A DNA stretch of 64,000 nucleotides from GCA-2699365 sp036160955 (GTDB lineage: Bacteria > Verrucomicrobiota > Verrucomicrobiia > Opitutales > Coraliomargaritaceae). A model generated the notes under the pieces. That model was not told the DNA's origin. It searched no databases and was given only the letters and a program-made list of their open reading frames with translations. Shown in pieces: positions 17,759 to 26,615 of this stretch (the first letter of the stretch is position 1; every line of letters starts with the position of its first letter). The stretch covers positions 1-64,000 of the forward strand of contig JAYYDJ010000095.1 in NCBI GenBank assembly GCA_036160955.1, read 5' to 3'. The position numbers and the translations under genes are program-made.

Positions 17759-18649
17759 TTAAAAAAGAATTGTGCTGTATGAAGTGACTGGGATTGTGAG
17801 AGTACGCATTTTTATTTCATTTTCATAAACAAAAGATAGCTGAATAGCTCTAGGTAAGAGATATTCTCGATTAGTAGAGTTTTCTCCTTCTTTAGGTTTT
17901 TTCTCAATTTCCCACTTTTCAAAGCTTGAATCCCAATAGACGTACTCTAGTGATTTTACGTAAGGACTTATTAAAGTTCGCCTTAAATCTTCGACAGTTT
18001 CAGTTTTCTCCTGAAGGACTGAATGCCACAACACGCTCAAGCCCTTGGAGGAATCAAAAAATAGGTATACCTCGACTTGATCTAGGCTAGGTTGGGCGCT
18101 TTCAGAAACAAATAGCGGAGGGGTGTAGTTAAGTTTAAAATGTAGTAATGGCTCTTGGTAGTTAGGGGATCCTGGTAGTTTCTCCCATATTATTGGTGTA
18201 GAATCTCTATTTCTTAAGCTGGTTTCATATGTCATTAAGCCTCTAGAATTAGAATCATATCTGAGATTTTCTTGCGGATCTTTTTTTCGGCCAGCAATAT
18301 ACGTATCGTTTTGCTCAGACGGAATTTCTGAGGTACTTAGAATATTTATCTCTGCACCATTTTGTTGCTGCTTAAATGAATTTTTGTTATCATTTAATTT
18401 AATGTGGTTCCCAGCTGATAGTAGCATAACATTAATAAATTCAGTGACTCCATCCACGTGATCTTCGAAAAAATTTCGCTGCGATCGCTCCGCCCATATA
18501 TTGCTAATGGATACAACAAAAGAGGTGGCAGCAGTCAGTAAAAACCCTGCTACAGCGAGTGCTAGTACGACTTCTATCAAGGTCATTCCGCTACGAGAAA
18601 GAGACCTTTTTATGGGTAAAAATTTGTTACTATGGCTGCATCGAAACAT
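17759..18649 (-). CDS. gspJ: Type II secretion minor pseudopilin GspJ
   Basis: The 296-residue protein has a 20-residue basic leader, a prepilin peptidase site before MTLIEVVLALAVAG (Glu at +5), and then a mixed alpha/beta globular domain. It belongs to the I-J-K tip complex. Its start codon overlaps the stop of gspI by one base, so translation is coupled. It is longer than E. coli GspJ (about 195 residues), with extra loops around 70-150. Confidence 0.85.
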   Translation of the reverse strand: MFRCSHSNKFLPIKRSLSRSGMTLIEVVLALAVAGFLLTAATSFVVSISNIWAERSQRNFFEDHVDGVTEFINVMLLSAGNHIKLNDNKNSFKQQQNGAEINILSTSEIPSEQNDTYIAGRKKDPQENLRYDSNSRGLMTYETSLRNRDSTPIIWEKLPGSPNYQEPLLHFKLNYTPPLFVSESAQPSLDQVEVYLFFDSSKGLSVLWHSVLQEKTETVEDLRRTLISPYVKSLEYVYWDSSFEKWEIEKKPKEGENSTNREYLLPRAIQLSFVYENEIKMRTLTIPVTSYSTILF

Positions 18650-19128
18650 TATTCAAAATCTCGAGAATTCATAAGCTCTCGTCTTTTAGTTACAAGTAAG
18701 TCGCTGCGCTCATCACTCTTAGACCAAGTCGGGCGTAGTAAATACAGTGACTCCAGATAGTTCTCATCAGTGCCTTCAATGGGGTCACTAAAATTTATTT
18801 CGAACAGGACTTTAAACAAGTCGATAATTTGAGATTCTTCGATCGAGCACCTCCATGTAGCAAGACCAGAATGAAGAGTTTCGAAATCACCACCATCTTC
18901 TGCATCGTCCCTATTTTCTTCTAGTAGTAATTGTAGGCGTACCGCACGAATATCATCGGTACGCAGCGAATTGTTTTGACCATGTTCGCGCGCAAGTAGT
19001 GCATTTACAAAGGCTGAAGTAAGAACGATGGAAGCGGCTGCGAAGAGTGCAACTGCGACCACAACTTCAATAAGTGAGAATCCATGACGATTTTTAGATA
19101 TAGATTCGTTTGATTTTTTGGCTGTCAT
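18649..19128 (-). CDS. gspI: Type II secretion minor pseudopilin GspI
   Basis: The 159-residue protein has a basic leader ending KNRHG and then FSLIEVVVAVALFAAASIVL, a canonical prepilin cleavage site with Glu+5. A short globular domain of about 110 residues follows, consistent with GspI size. It overlaps gspH by 4 bases upstream and gspJ by 1 base downstream, in the conserved G-H-I-J-K order. It nucleates the pseudopilus tip with GspJ and GspK. Confidence 0.88.
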   Translation of the reverse strand: MTAKKSNESISKNRHGFSLIEVVVAVALFAAASIVLTSAFVNALLAREHGQNNSLRTDDIRAVRLQLLLEENRDDAEDGGDFETLHSGLATWRCSIEESQIIDLFKVLFEINFSDPIEGTDENYLESLYLLRPTWSKSDERSDLLVTKRRELMNSRDFE

Positions 19129-19655
19129 GGAGAGGATACCTTTCGCAAGCTGGAAAATGGATCATAAACATGTCTTTTGCTAGTGCCTTCACCTTCATCG
19201 ATCTCGACAACAAATGGTGTCGAACTTCGGTCAGGTGCAAATTGTACAGCTGCTATTTGGCTACGGCTTTGAACTGGATCCACAATGGGCGACATGCCTT
19301 CAGAAGATAAAACCGAATAAAACACAATACTGCCACGTCCATTTTCTCTGAATACTTCATCTAATTGGAATTGGACTAGGGTATTATTACCGGAGCTTAG
19401 AACGAGTTGCCCTGTTTGATCATCATAATAGAGGACAATGATTTTTTTTGTGCTTGCTGCTAAGTAGCGACCTTCACGAATAGAAGCATCTAAAATGTCG
19501 ACCGTACTTAAGCTATCACCTTTATTAGCGAATGCAGCGAAATTATAAATCACAATACTACTCGCCACTGCCATCAGCGCTAAAACCAATAGAATCTCAA
19601 TTAAGCTAAAAGCGCTTAATTTTTGGATTCGTTTATTTCCAATTGCCGATATCAT
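19125..19655 (-). CDS. gspH: Type II secretion minor pseudopilin GspH
   Basis: The prepilin motif KLSAFSLIEILLVLALMAVA marks this as a type IV pilin-like protein; the peptidase would cut after Ala rather than Gly. The frame is open back to 19751, but that would overlap gspG by about 120 bases. I chose the ATG at 19655 (MISAIGNKRIQ), leaving a 23-base overlap and a normal short leader; an ATG at 19673 is also possible. The globular domain (about 145 residues) ends with the expected beta strands (VVEIDEGEGTSKRHV). Confidence 0.85.
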   Translation of the reverse strand: MISAIGNKRIQKLSAFSLIEILLVLALMAVASSIVIYNFAAFANKGDSLSTVDILDASIREGRYLAASTKKIIVLYYDDQTGQLVLSSGNNTLVQFQLDEVFRENGRGSIVFYSVLSSEGMSPIVDPVQSRSQIAAVQFAPDRSSTPFVVEIDEGEGTSKRHVYDPFSSLRKVSSP

Positions 19656-20097
19656 CGGCGCTTTCACTGCCATCTGGACCGAACGACCATACATCATAGC
19701 CGCTGCTGCCGTTAACATTTTTGGATCCCGGATAACGATACTGATAGGCATTTCCCCATGGGTCTGTGGGTAGTTCCTCTATGTATGGCTTCTTCCACTT
19801 ACTTGATTTACCGCTTGGAGCCTGTATTAGCGCTTTAAGACCTTCTTCTGTGCTAGGATAACTTCCGATGTCAATTTTGTATGCAGTCAGAGGAATCTTC
19901 AATGATTGGCTAACAAAAATTTGTGCGGCCTTTTCTTGTTGACCACCAAATATGCCACCTAAGTTACTGATAGCCAGTCCTGCAATAACTGCGATTAACG
20001 CAATTACTATGAGGATTTCAATCAAGCTGAAGCCGCCTTTACGGTTAGCTTTTCTTAGTAGATTTGTTTTCAATACGTATAGCATAATTAGGGACAA
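19633..20097 (-). CDS. gspG: Type II secretion major pseudopilin GspG
   Basis: The 154-residue protein has a 20-residue basic leader, the prepilin site KGG then FSLIEILIVIALIAVIAGLA, and the GspG C-terminal signature. The signature comprises DIGSYPSTEEGLKALIQAP, LPTDPWGNAYQYRYPG and SFGPDGSESADDIGNW, with the calcium-loop acidic residues. It forms the pseudopilus shaft. It is first in the minus-strand gsp run. Upstream lies divergent ndk, not gspE-gspF as is common. Confidence 0.95.
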   Translation of the reverse strand: MSLIMLYVLKTNLLRKANRKGGFSLIEILIVIALIAVIAGLAISNLGGIFGGQQEKAAQIFVSQSLKIPLTAYKIDIGSYPSTEEGLKALIQAPSGKSSKWKKPYIEELPTDPWGNAYQYRYPGSKNVNGSSGYDVWSFGPDGSESADDIGNWK

Positions 20098-20113
20098 TTT
20101 AATTTAAATATTA

Positions 20114-20142
20114 GTATTAACCTGCTATCTTGGTAGGGGCAA
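20114..20142 (-). promoter_or_regulatory. Possible promoter of the gsp operon
   Basis: On the minus strand TTGCCC (20137-20142), a 17-base spacer and TAATAC (20114-20119) give a moderate sigma-70 match. Transcription would start about 10 bases before the gspG ATG, leaving a very short leader. Confidence 0.35.
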
Positions 20143-20258
20143 GAATACAATCTACAGTTTGATTTTTTTGGTGCAGTACTATAAAATACTAATTTTGCAA
20201 TTATCTTGTAACATATTGGGCTCTTTGTATCCATGGTGTTATTATTTTATTAGTTCTT

Positions 20259-20666
20259 ATGGAAGAAACTCTTATTATACTCAAACCAGACTGTATGGAA
20301 AAACGTATCGCTGGTGAAGTCATTGGGCGCTTTGAAAATGCTGGATTCACAATTGTCGCAGCAAAGATTATGCAATTAGACGGAATTATTCTGCGTGAAC
20401 ACTATGCCCATGTTGCTGATTTACCATTTTTTCCAGATATTGAGGCTTTTATGAGCTCACTGCCTGTTATGCCAATTATACTAAGCGGTGACGGTGCAAT
20501 CTCTAAGGTTCGCGATTTACTAGGTCCCACTAATTCTAAAGAAGCTCCAGTTGGTACCATCAGAGGTGATTTGGGCACGGATATGATGCGTAACGTGGTG
20601 CATGCATCTGATAGCGCTGAAAGTGCGGTAGTTGAAAAGAAGCGTTTCTTTCCTGAGTTGTATTAA
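20259..20666 (+). CDS. ndk: Nucleoside diphosphate kinase
   Basis: Ndk transfers phosphate from ATP to NDPs, completing dNTP supply after ribonucleotide reductase. The 135-residue product has the start TLIILKPDCMEKRIAGEVI, the nucleotide-binding RDLLGPTNSKEAPVGTIRGD, and active-site H115 in NVVHASDSAESA. Two expected features are altered: the usual KPD(G/A)V is KPDCM, and the middle loop (HYAHVADLPFFPDIEAFMSS) is of the short type. It lies 28 bases before ispF and the two may be co-transcribed. Confidence 0.96.
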   Translation: MEETLIILKPDCMEKRIAGEVIGRFENAGFTIVAAKIMQLDGIILREHYAHVADLPFFPDIEAFMSSLPVMPIILSGDGAISKVRDLLGPTNSKEAPVGTIRGDLGTDMMRNVVHASDSAESAVVEKKRFFPELY

Positions 20667-20694
20667 TCGGAGATAGTTCCAGCTTACTTATCAC

Positions 20695-21177
20695 ATGAAA
20701 ATAAAGACAGGACTAGGAATTGATAGCCATCGTTTCGTGGAAGGTGCTTCTGATAAGGCACTAGTTCTTGGTGGCTTAGAGTTTGAAGATGCTCCTGCGC
20801 TGGACGGCAACAGTGACGCTGATGTTATTTTACATGCCTTGACCGATGCGATCAGTGCAGTAACTGGGCGTACAGTGATTGGAGCTCAAGCAGATTCAAT
20901 GTGTGCGGATGGAGTGACAGACAGTCGTGAGTATTTAAAAGTTGCCCTTTCTGACTTAGGCAGCTGGAAACTGTCGCATGTTTCGATCGCGCTAGAGTGC
21001 CAGCGCCCTAAGATCGATCCAAAGGTGGCTGCTTTACGCAATTCTATAGCACTATTACTCGGAGTAGATTTTTGTGACATCTCTATTACTGCGACCAGTG
21101 GTGAGGGCTTAAGTGATGTGGGTAGAGGCTTAGGTATTCACGCTTCGGTAATTGTCACAGCGATTCAAGCAGTGTGA
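20695..21177 (+). CDS. ispF: 2-C-methyl-D-erythritol 2,4-cyclodiphosphate synthase
   Basis: IspF closes the cyclic diphosphate in the non-mevalonate isoprenoid pathway, which feeds the menaquinone and undecaprenyl chains. The 160-residue length is standard. The zinc ligands are in GIDSHRF (Asp, His) and in NSDADVILHALTDAI (His). The C-terminal ATSGEGLSDVGRGLGIHA matches the family T-x-E-x-L-G/S region. The usual IGxHFP motif is changed to IGAQADS. It follows ndk by 28 bases. Confidence 0.93.
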   Translation: MKIKTGLGIDSHRFVEGASDKALVLGGLEFEDAPALDGNSDADVILHALTDAISAVTGRTVIGAQADSMCADGVTDSREYLKVALSDLGSWKLSHVSIALECQRPKIDPKVAALRNSIALLLGVDFCDISITATSGEGLSDVGRGLGIHASVIVTAIQAV

Positions 21178-21193
21178 TGATTCCAGTCTAGGA

Positions 21194-21583
21194 CTAGCTG
21201 TGTTCCAGGATTTCGACCTCGTATCCATCAGGATCTGTAATAAAGGCCATTTTCTTAGACTTTTTAAAGCGCTCGCGCCAGTCATTAGGCCATAGATCAA
21301 TTTTTAGATCAAGCTCTTCGAGCATATCGCAGTAGGTCGTAATATTATCTACACGTATGCAGGTGTGCACCAAATCTTCGGGAAATTTTACTGTATAATC
21401 AGCAGAGTAGGTAAGCTCTAGTTTATGACTACTACCGGGAATTTGCAGGTGAGCTAGTTGATTGCCGCTAGGCGAGCGCTCGGTACGTCGCAGGACCTTA
21501 AACCCGCAAGTCTTACAGTACCAATTAATTGATTTATCTAGGTCGGAAACACGAATTCGGGTATGGTCGAAGGTAACTTGCAT
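21194..21583 (-). CDS. VOC-superfamily protein, glyoxalase I-like
   Basis: The 129-residue product (from ATG 21583) shows two vicinal-oxygen-chelate half-modules. The first is FDHTRIRVSDLDKSINWYCKTCGFKVL with the first metal His. The second has LVHTCIRVDNI and ends ITDPDGYEVEILEH with a metal Glu. This pattern is that of lactoylglutathione lyase and related metalloenzymes. The overall reading is GloA-like, but the substrate cannot be fixed. The frame extends 19 codons further upstream without typical family sequence. It converges with ispF. Confidence 0.8.
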   Translation of the reverse strand: MQVTFDHTRIRVSDLDKSINWYCKTCGFKVLRRTERSPSGNQLAHLQIPGSSHKLELTYSADYTVKFPEDLVHTCIRVDNITTYCDMLEELDLKIDLWPNDWRERFKKSKKMAFITDPDGYEVEILEHS

Positions 21584-21657
21584 GATTACAGGTATAGTAA
21601 ATATTGTAGCGATACGAGAGGAGCTTGAAATAAGTGCCAAGCACGCATTAGAAGCAA

Positions 21658-22299
21658 TTACAAATTTCTAACGACTGCCTTTGCTACTCCTTGCACGCAC
21701 AGTTCTGTCACTGGGTACAGTTCTGGGTAAAACTTGTTTTCTGCCTTTAAATAAGGCGGTTCACCGGCTTTTTTAATGTAGCGCTTTAGTGTTGTCTCTC
21801 CGTCAATTAAGGCAGCGACGATGTCACCATCATGTGCATCGCGTGGCTCAATGACAACACGATCACCATCGTAAATTTCAGCATCTACCATGCTATCTCC
21901 ACGCACTTGCAAGGCAAAACTACGACGTTGCGAGCTAAAGCCTGCACTGCCAATATCGACTTGTAGGCGGCCAATTTCTCCTGCGCTTTCGACGCGGTCA
22001 GGATAACCGGCTGCGATAGCCCCAACGATTGGAATGTCGACTACCTCATGAGCATCTTCAGGGAGTTGAGTGGACTCTTCATCGTTAGGGCGGTGAATTC
22101 TAAATGTACGCGCTTGGCCTGGGATGCGCTCGAGCACATCCTTTTTTTCCAAGGCACGTAGGTGACCCATCACAGCATTGGTGCTTTTAAATTGAAATTT
22201 CTCTTGGATCTCACGAATACTTGGCCAGAAGCCGTTACGCCACTCATGGTGTTCAATATATTCTAAGATTTCTTTTTGACGTTGGGTTAAATCTTTCAT
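21658..22299 (-). CDS. lexA: LexA repressor
   Basis: The SOS repressor self-cleaves when RecA filaments form. The 213-residue form from the ATG at 22299 begins MKDLTQRQKEILEYIEHHEW, with the winged helix (PSIREIQEKF, STNAVMGHLRALEKK). The cleavage bond is A97-G98 (GAIAAGYP), and the Ser-Lys dyad is S136 (GDSM) and K172 (TTLKRY). The frame extends 13 codons upstream, but that would cover the operator, so it was not used. A strong inverted repeat lies 5 bases before the start and implies autorepression. Confidence 0.96.
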   Translation of the reverse strand: MKDLTQRQKEILEYIEHHEWRNGFWPSIREIQEKFQFKSTNAVMGHLRALEKKDVLERIPGQARTFRIHRPNDEESTQLPEDAHEVVDIPIVGAIAAGYPDRVESAGEIGRLQVDIGSAGFSSQRRSFALQVRGDSMVDAEIYDGDRVVIEPRDAHDGDIVAALIDGETTLKRYIKKAGEPPYLKAENKFYPELYPVTELCVQGVAKAVVRNL

Positions 22300-22304
22300 A
22301 GTGT

Positions 22305-22338
22305 ACAAGTGTTTATGTGAACACTTGTCCATTGTCAA
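22305..22338 (-). promoter_or_regulatory. lexA promoter with overlapping LexA-type operator
   Basis: A perfect inverted repeat ACAAGTGTT-N6-AACACTTGT occupies 22305-22328. On the minus strand TTGACA (22333-22338), a 17-base spacer and TAAACA (22310-22315) form a promoter, so the operator covers spacer and -10. Transcription would begin around 22303, only a few bases before the lexA ATG, making the mRNA nearly leaderless. Confidence 0.75.
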
Positions 22339-22420
22339 GGTTTCTGCAATAATTTAGTTAATTAATGACTGTGTAAATGAGGTTGAAAATTGTGACCGAG
22401 AGGCTTTCGTTGAGGTTTAC

Positions 22421-24256
22421 ATGTTGGATTCAGAAAGTCATCAAATTGCATTATACCGGATAGCTATTCTGTGGGTCATGCTTGGCATTCTGACTATACT
22501 TGTCGGGTGTTCGAAGCCGCCTGCGATCTTGCGCGATGAACATGCGTTGCCTGCGGATGTACTTTGTGTATCAGCTGATCCAGGCGAGTATGGTGGTATC
22601 TTTGTACTAAGTGAAACTACAGAGCCTACCACCTTTAACCCGCAGGTACCCAATAACGTTAGCACCTCGCTTTTGCTCTCGCGTCTGTTAAGCTCGCTAG
22701 TTGAATATAACCCACGTGCCGAACAGTTTATACCAGCGCTTGCCAAAGCATGGGAAGTGAGCGAGGACCTTAAATCATACACTTTTTATTTGCGTGAAGG
22801 GGTACGTTGGAGTGACGGAGTGCTCTTCACAGCAGACGATGTTATTTTTACTTTCGACTGTATCTTAGCAGAAACTGTAGATGCCGTCACGGGCAAGCGG
22901 CTACCAAAATACCCCTCAAGAAACTATCAGCAGTTTCACATCAATGGAGAAAAGTTGCGCTACACAAAGATCAATAAACATACGGTGCGTTTTGATCTAC
23001 CAACAGTTTACGCGCCATTTATATATGACATTAGTCAATCGATTTTGCCCAAGCACAAGCTACATTCAGCATTTGAAGATGGAAGCTTTCAAAAACAGTG
23101 GTCCACAAAAACAGCGATTGAATCGCCAGAAGCAATTGTGGGCACGGGTCCCTTTACTATCTTGTCGTATAAACCAGGGGAGCGCTTAGTGCTACAACCT
23201 AATCCGCATTACTGGAAAGCGGATCGTGATCATCAGCGTTTACCATATCTGGACTATCTAGTCCACCAATTTGTCAAAGAGGCGAATACACAAGTAGCAC
23301 ACTTCGCCACAGGCAAGAGTGATGCGTCTGGCATAGGAGCCGATGATTATACATGGGTACAAAAAGCTGCCGATACCTATCGCTTTAGCATTTATGACCG
23401 TGGACCATCCGCTAGTGTAAACTTCTTTTGGTTCAATCAACACCGAGGAGTAGACGCTGATGGGAAGGCATACTTGCCAGCGCATAAGCTACGCTGGTTC
23501 ACTGATAAGCGCTTTAGGCAGGCTGTTCAGTATGGACTCAATCGTCAGGGTCTAATCGATGCCCTACTTTTTGGTAAAGGCGAACCATTGACCTCTATTA
23601 TAGCGCCCGCGCAGGGCAAATGGCACAATCCAAATTTACCACGCTATGATTTTGATCCGGAGAAAGCCAAACGTTTACTTAGGCAGGCCGGATTTAGCTG
23701 GGATGCAACCGGTCAATTAATCGATTCAAAGGCAGTGCCGGTGGCTTTTACTCTCTTATTAGTAGAAAGTAATTTTTATGACCGAGTCGGCGTGACCTTC
23801 GTCGAAAACATGAAGGATTTGGGCATGGATGTGAATTTGGAGCGCTCCGACTTTGCGACTTTGCTGCGCCGCACCGACGACACCTTTAATTATGATGTTA
23901 CAATTCTTGGTTGGGGTTCTAGTAGCGCGGCTTATGATCCATCTGGTAGTAAGGCGCTCTACCTAAGTAGCGGCGAGTACCACCAGTGGTATCCTGAGCA
24001 GCCTTCTCCTGTGACAGAGTGGGAGGCGCGCATTGATGAGCTAATTGGCTTACAAGAGCGCACTTTAGATGAGGTGCAGCGCGTCAACTATATGCATGAG
24101 GTGCAGTCTATCTTGGCTGAAGAGTTGCCACTATTATACGGATTTACGCCGTACGGATATGCTGGGGTAAAAAATAAATGGCGTAATATATACGTGCCAA
24201 ATGCAGGCACGATTTTATGGAATATAGAAGAGATTTGGGAGGGTAGTGAAGAATAG
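22421..24256 (+). CDS. Oligopeptide-type ABC transporter substrate-binding lipoprotein
   Basis: The 611-residue family-5 solute-binding protein has a lipoprotein signal with lipobox LVGC (C30). Family signatures include TTEPTTFNPQVPNN, LAKAWEVSEDLKSYTFYLRE and GVRWSDGVLFTADDVIFTFD, followed later by YGLNRQGLIDALLFGKGEP and YDFDPEKAKRLLRQAGF. It captures peptides or similar solutes for the permease encoded 3 bases downstream. Start is the ATG at 22421, divergent from lexA. The exact ligand cannot be inferred. Confidence 0.92.
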   Translation: MLDSESHQIALYRIAILWVMLGILTILVGCSKPPAILRDEHALPADVLCVSADPGEYGGIFVLSETTEPTTFNPQVPNNVSTSLLLSRLLSSLVEYNPRAEQFIPALAKAWEVSEDLKSYTFYLREGVRWSDGVLFTADDVIFTFDCILAETVDAVTGKRLPKYPSRNYQQFHINGEKLRYTKINKHTVRFDLPTVYAPFIYDISQSILPKHKLHSAFEDGSFQKQWSTKTAIESPEAIVGTGPFTILSYKPGERLVLQPNPHYWKADRDHQRLPYLDYLVHQFVKEANTQVAHFATGKSDASGIGADDYTWVQKAADTYRFSIYDRGPSASVNFFWFNQHRGVDADGKAYLPAHKLRWFTDKRFRQAVQYGLNRQGLIDALLFGKGEPLTSIIAPAQGKWHNPNLPRYDFDPEKAKRLLRQAGFSWDATGQLIDSKAVPVAFTLLLVESNFYDRVGVTFVENMKDLGMDVNLERSDFATLLRRTDDTFNYDVTILGWGSSSAAYDPSGSKALYLSSGEYHQWYPEQPSPVTEWEARIDELIGLQERTLDEVQRVNYMHEVQSILAEELPLLYGFTPYGYAGVKNKWRNIYVPNAGTILWNIEEIWEGSEE

Positions 24257-24259
24257 CCA

Positions 24260-26563
24260 ATGAGTGCTTTTATTTTGCGCCGTTTACTTAGCCTGATCCC
24301 TTTATTATTGGGCACGAGCCTGCTCGTCTCGATATTAATGTATCTTTCGCCAGGAGATTTTCTGACGCAAGCTCGCGCGGCTCGCGATATCCCGCAGGAA
24401 GTCATTGAGCAGCAGGAGCGCCAGCTTGGGCTCATTGATGAAAGTGGAGCGCCAACTCGCTGGTTTGTGCGCTATGGTCACTGGATCGCAAATATTGCGC
24501 CGATTAAATATGGACCTTGGGTCGGGGCTCCAGAAAAAGGTCTGCACCTTGGCTGGCCGTATTTTGGAGAATCATGGACTTATCAAGTGGAAGTATTTAG
24601 TTTACTAAAACAGCGAGTCCCTGCGACCTTTATTTTATCGCTGACCTCGATAACCTTTGCATGGTTTATAGCTATACCCTTGGGAGTTCTTGCAGCACTC
24701 TATAAAGACTCGATCTTTGATCGCTTCTCTGCGCTACTTGCATATGCCGCGCTATCGATCCCTGAGTTTTTTTTGGCGATTTTAGCGGTGTACTTTGCCT
24801 CCATCACTGGACTCTTCCCTGAGGGCGGTCGATCATCGGTAGAGAGTGACTTTTATCCATGGGCGCTGCAGTGGGTGGATTATGCCTACCATCTAATTTT
24901 GCCCACTCTGGTTTTAGGCGTTGGCAGTGTGGCTGGTATGATGCGTATCATGCGCGCTAACTTCATCGACTATATGCGCGCAGAATTTGCGACTACCGCG
25001 CGGGCGAAGGGTTTGCGCGAGCGAGTGATCATGTTTCAGCACGTACTGCGCAATGCTATCAACCCACTTATAACCTCTTTTGGGTATTCCTTTGCGAGTC
25101 TTTTATCAGGAGCTTTACTAGTCGAAAATGTGATGAACTACCCAGGTCTAGGACAACTAATTTTTGATGCGCTGACTCGTGAAGATCAGTATGTCGTTAT
25201 GGCAGGGGTGATGATTGGTGTAGTCATGTTAGTCCTGGGTAATTTAGTTGCCGATTTAATGCTCGCATGGGCGGACCCTCGTATTCGCAATGCGCAGACC
25301 GTTAGTTCAACTAGCGTTGGCTTTGGAAAGACTACTTGTGTATGGACTGTCCTGCTTGCAGTGATAGCGGCGGAAATTTTACTAGAAGTGTTTGCTCCAT
25401 CTTTACTGATAAAGATTGTAGTCGGGCTTAAATACATTGGCATTATGCTTGCAGGGTTGCTAGCCGTGGCATGCGTCGCATTGGTCGGCTATATTGTTTA
25501 TGTCCTCTTTAAGCGCTTGATGGGTCAAGTGTTGCGCCGCCCGCTCGGCGCTACAGCCCTTGTTATATTGGGAGTACTATACAGTGCCGCCTTACTGGCT
25601 CCTTGCCTAGCGCCTTACTCGATAACAGAACAAAATTTGGATAAGGCTTATCACCCACCGATAGGCTTTGTTTGGAAGGAGGGCGGCTTACATGCGAAGC
25701 TCTACGCTAAGAAATCACTGGGTTCTCCCTTATACGAAGCGACTGGAGAGACGACGCCTGTAAAGCTCTTCGCAAAGACTGATCCTTATTACTTGTGGGG
25801 CATTATTCCGATGCATCGCACGCTGTTCTCGCTGGATGCCTCTGTGCCAAATGCGCGGCTATATTTACTTGGTTCAGATGATACGGGCAGGGATATTTTT
25901 AGCCGATTGTTATATGGTTCAAGGATTTCACTTTCGATTGGGTTTATTGGAATATCGATTACCCTGATCCTTGGTTTTATTGTCGGTTCGCTTGCAGGTT
26001 ACTATGGTGGAACTGTCGACTTTTTTGCTATGCGCTTTGTGGAGCTCTTAATGTCGATCCCCGCGCTTTATCTACTGCTCGCTCTTCGCTCGGCATTAAT
26101 TAGCCCAGAGCTTTCCCCCGGTCAGGTCTATATGATTATCGTGGTGCTGCTATCGATTATAGGATGGGCGGGCACAGCGAGAATTATTCGTGGTATGACT
26201 CTTTCGATTCGCAATCGCTCATATGTACTTGCTGCAGAAAGTTTGGGCCAATCACTTCCTAAAATTCTTATCAAGCATATTTTGCCAAATCTTGCTAGTT
26301 ATCTACTAGTCGCAGCGACTTTATCCATACCCGGCTATATATTAGCAGAAGCCGCGCTTTCCTTTCTAGGGCTTGGCATTTCTGAGCCTTCCGCCTCGTG
26401 GGGACTTATGCTTAAACAATCGCAGGGTAACATGATCGTATTTTTTATGAATTTTTGGTGGATGCTTGTTCCTGGTTTCGCAATTTTTATTACCGTGATC
26501 GCTTACAATGTACTTGGTGATACATTGCGTGATTGTGTGGACCCTAAGATGCAAGTGCGGTAA
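24260..26563 (+). CDS. Fused oligopeptide ABC transporter permease (DppB-DppC in one chain)
   Basis: One continuous 767-codon frame contains two complete permeases. Residues 1 to about 340 are DppB-like (FILRRLLSLIPLLLGTSLLV, EAA loop FATTARAKGLRERVIMFQHV, ADPRIRN end). Residues about 340-430 add two or three extra membrane helices. From about 430 it is DppC-like (LGSDDTGRDIFSRLLYGSRI, second EAA loop YVLAAESLGQSLPKILIKHI, AALSFLGLGISEPSASWG, DPKMQVR end). These are normally separate subunits, so a single chain supplies both halves of the channel here. No stop or frameshift marks the junction. It starts 3 bases after the binding-protein gene. Confidence 0.92.
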   Translation: MSAFILRRLLSLIPLLLGTSLLVSILMYLSPGDFLTQARAARDIPQEVIEQQERQLGLIDESGAPTRWFVRYGHWIANIAPIKYGPWVGAPEKGLHLGWPYFGESWTYQVEVFSLLKQRVPATFILSLTSITFAWFIAIPLGVLAALYKDSIFDRFSALLAYAALSIPEFFLAILAVYFASITGLFPEGGRSSVESDFYPWALQWVDYAYHLILPTLVLGVGSVAGMMRIMRANFIDYMRAEFATTARAKGLRERVIMFQHVLRNAINPLITSFGYSFASLLSGALLVENVMNYPGLGQLIFDALTREDQYVVMAGVMIGVVMLVLGNLVADLMLAWADPRIRNAQTVSSTSVGFGKTTCVWTVLLAVIAAEILLEVFAPSLLIKIVVGLKYIGIMLAGLLAVACVALVGYIVYVLFKRLMGQVLRRPLGATALVILGVLYSAALLAPCLAPYSITEQNLDKAYHPPIGFVWKEGGLHAKLYAKKSLGSPLYEATGETTPVKLFAKTDPYYLWGIIPMHRTLFSLDASVPNARLYLLGSDDTGRDIFSRLLYGSRISLSIGFIGISITLILGFIVGSLAGYYGGTVDFFAMRFVELLMSIPALYLLLALRSALISPELSPGQVYMIIVVLLSIIGWAGTARIIRGMTLSIRNRSYVLAAESLGQSLPKILIKHILPNLASYLLVAATLSIPGYILAEAALSFLGLGISEPSASWGLMLKQSQGNMIVFFMNFWWMLVPGFAIFITVIAYNVLGDTLRDCVDPKMQVR

Positions 26564-26615
26564 CAAAGTTGTTGAGTATTGATTCCAAATAAATGAACTA
26601 TTTGGTTAGTAAATT

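Noticed and set aside
20158..20258. Possible promoter or riboswitch upstream of ndk
   Set aside because: Only AT-rich sequence with poor -35/-10 matches and no conserved aptamer pattern.
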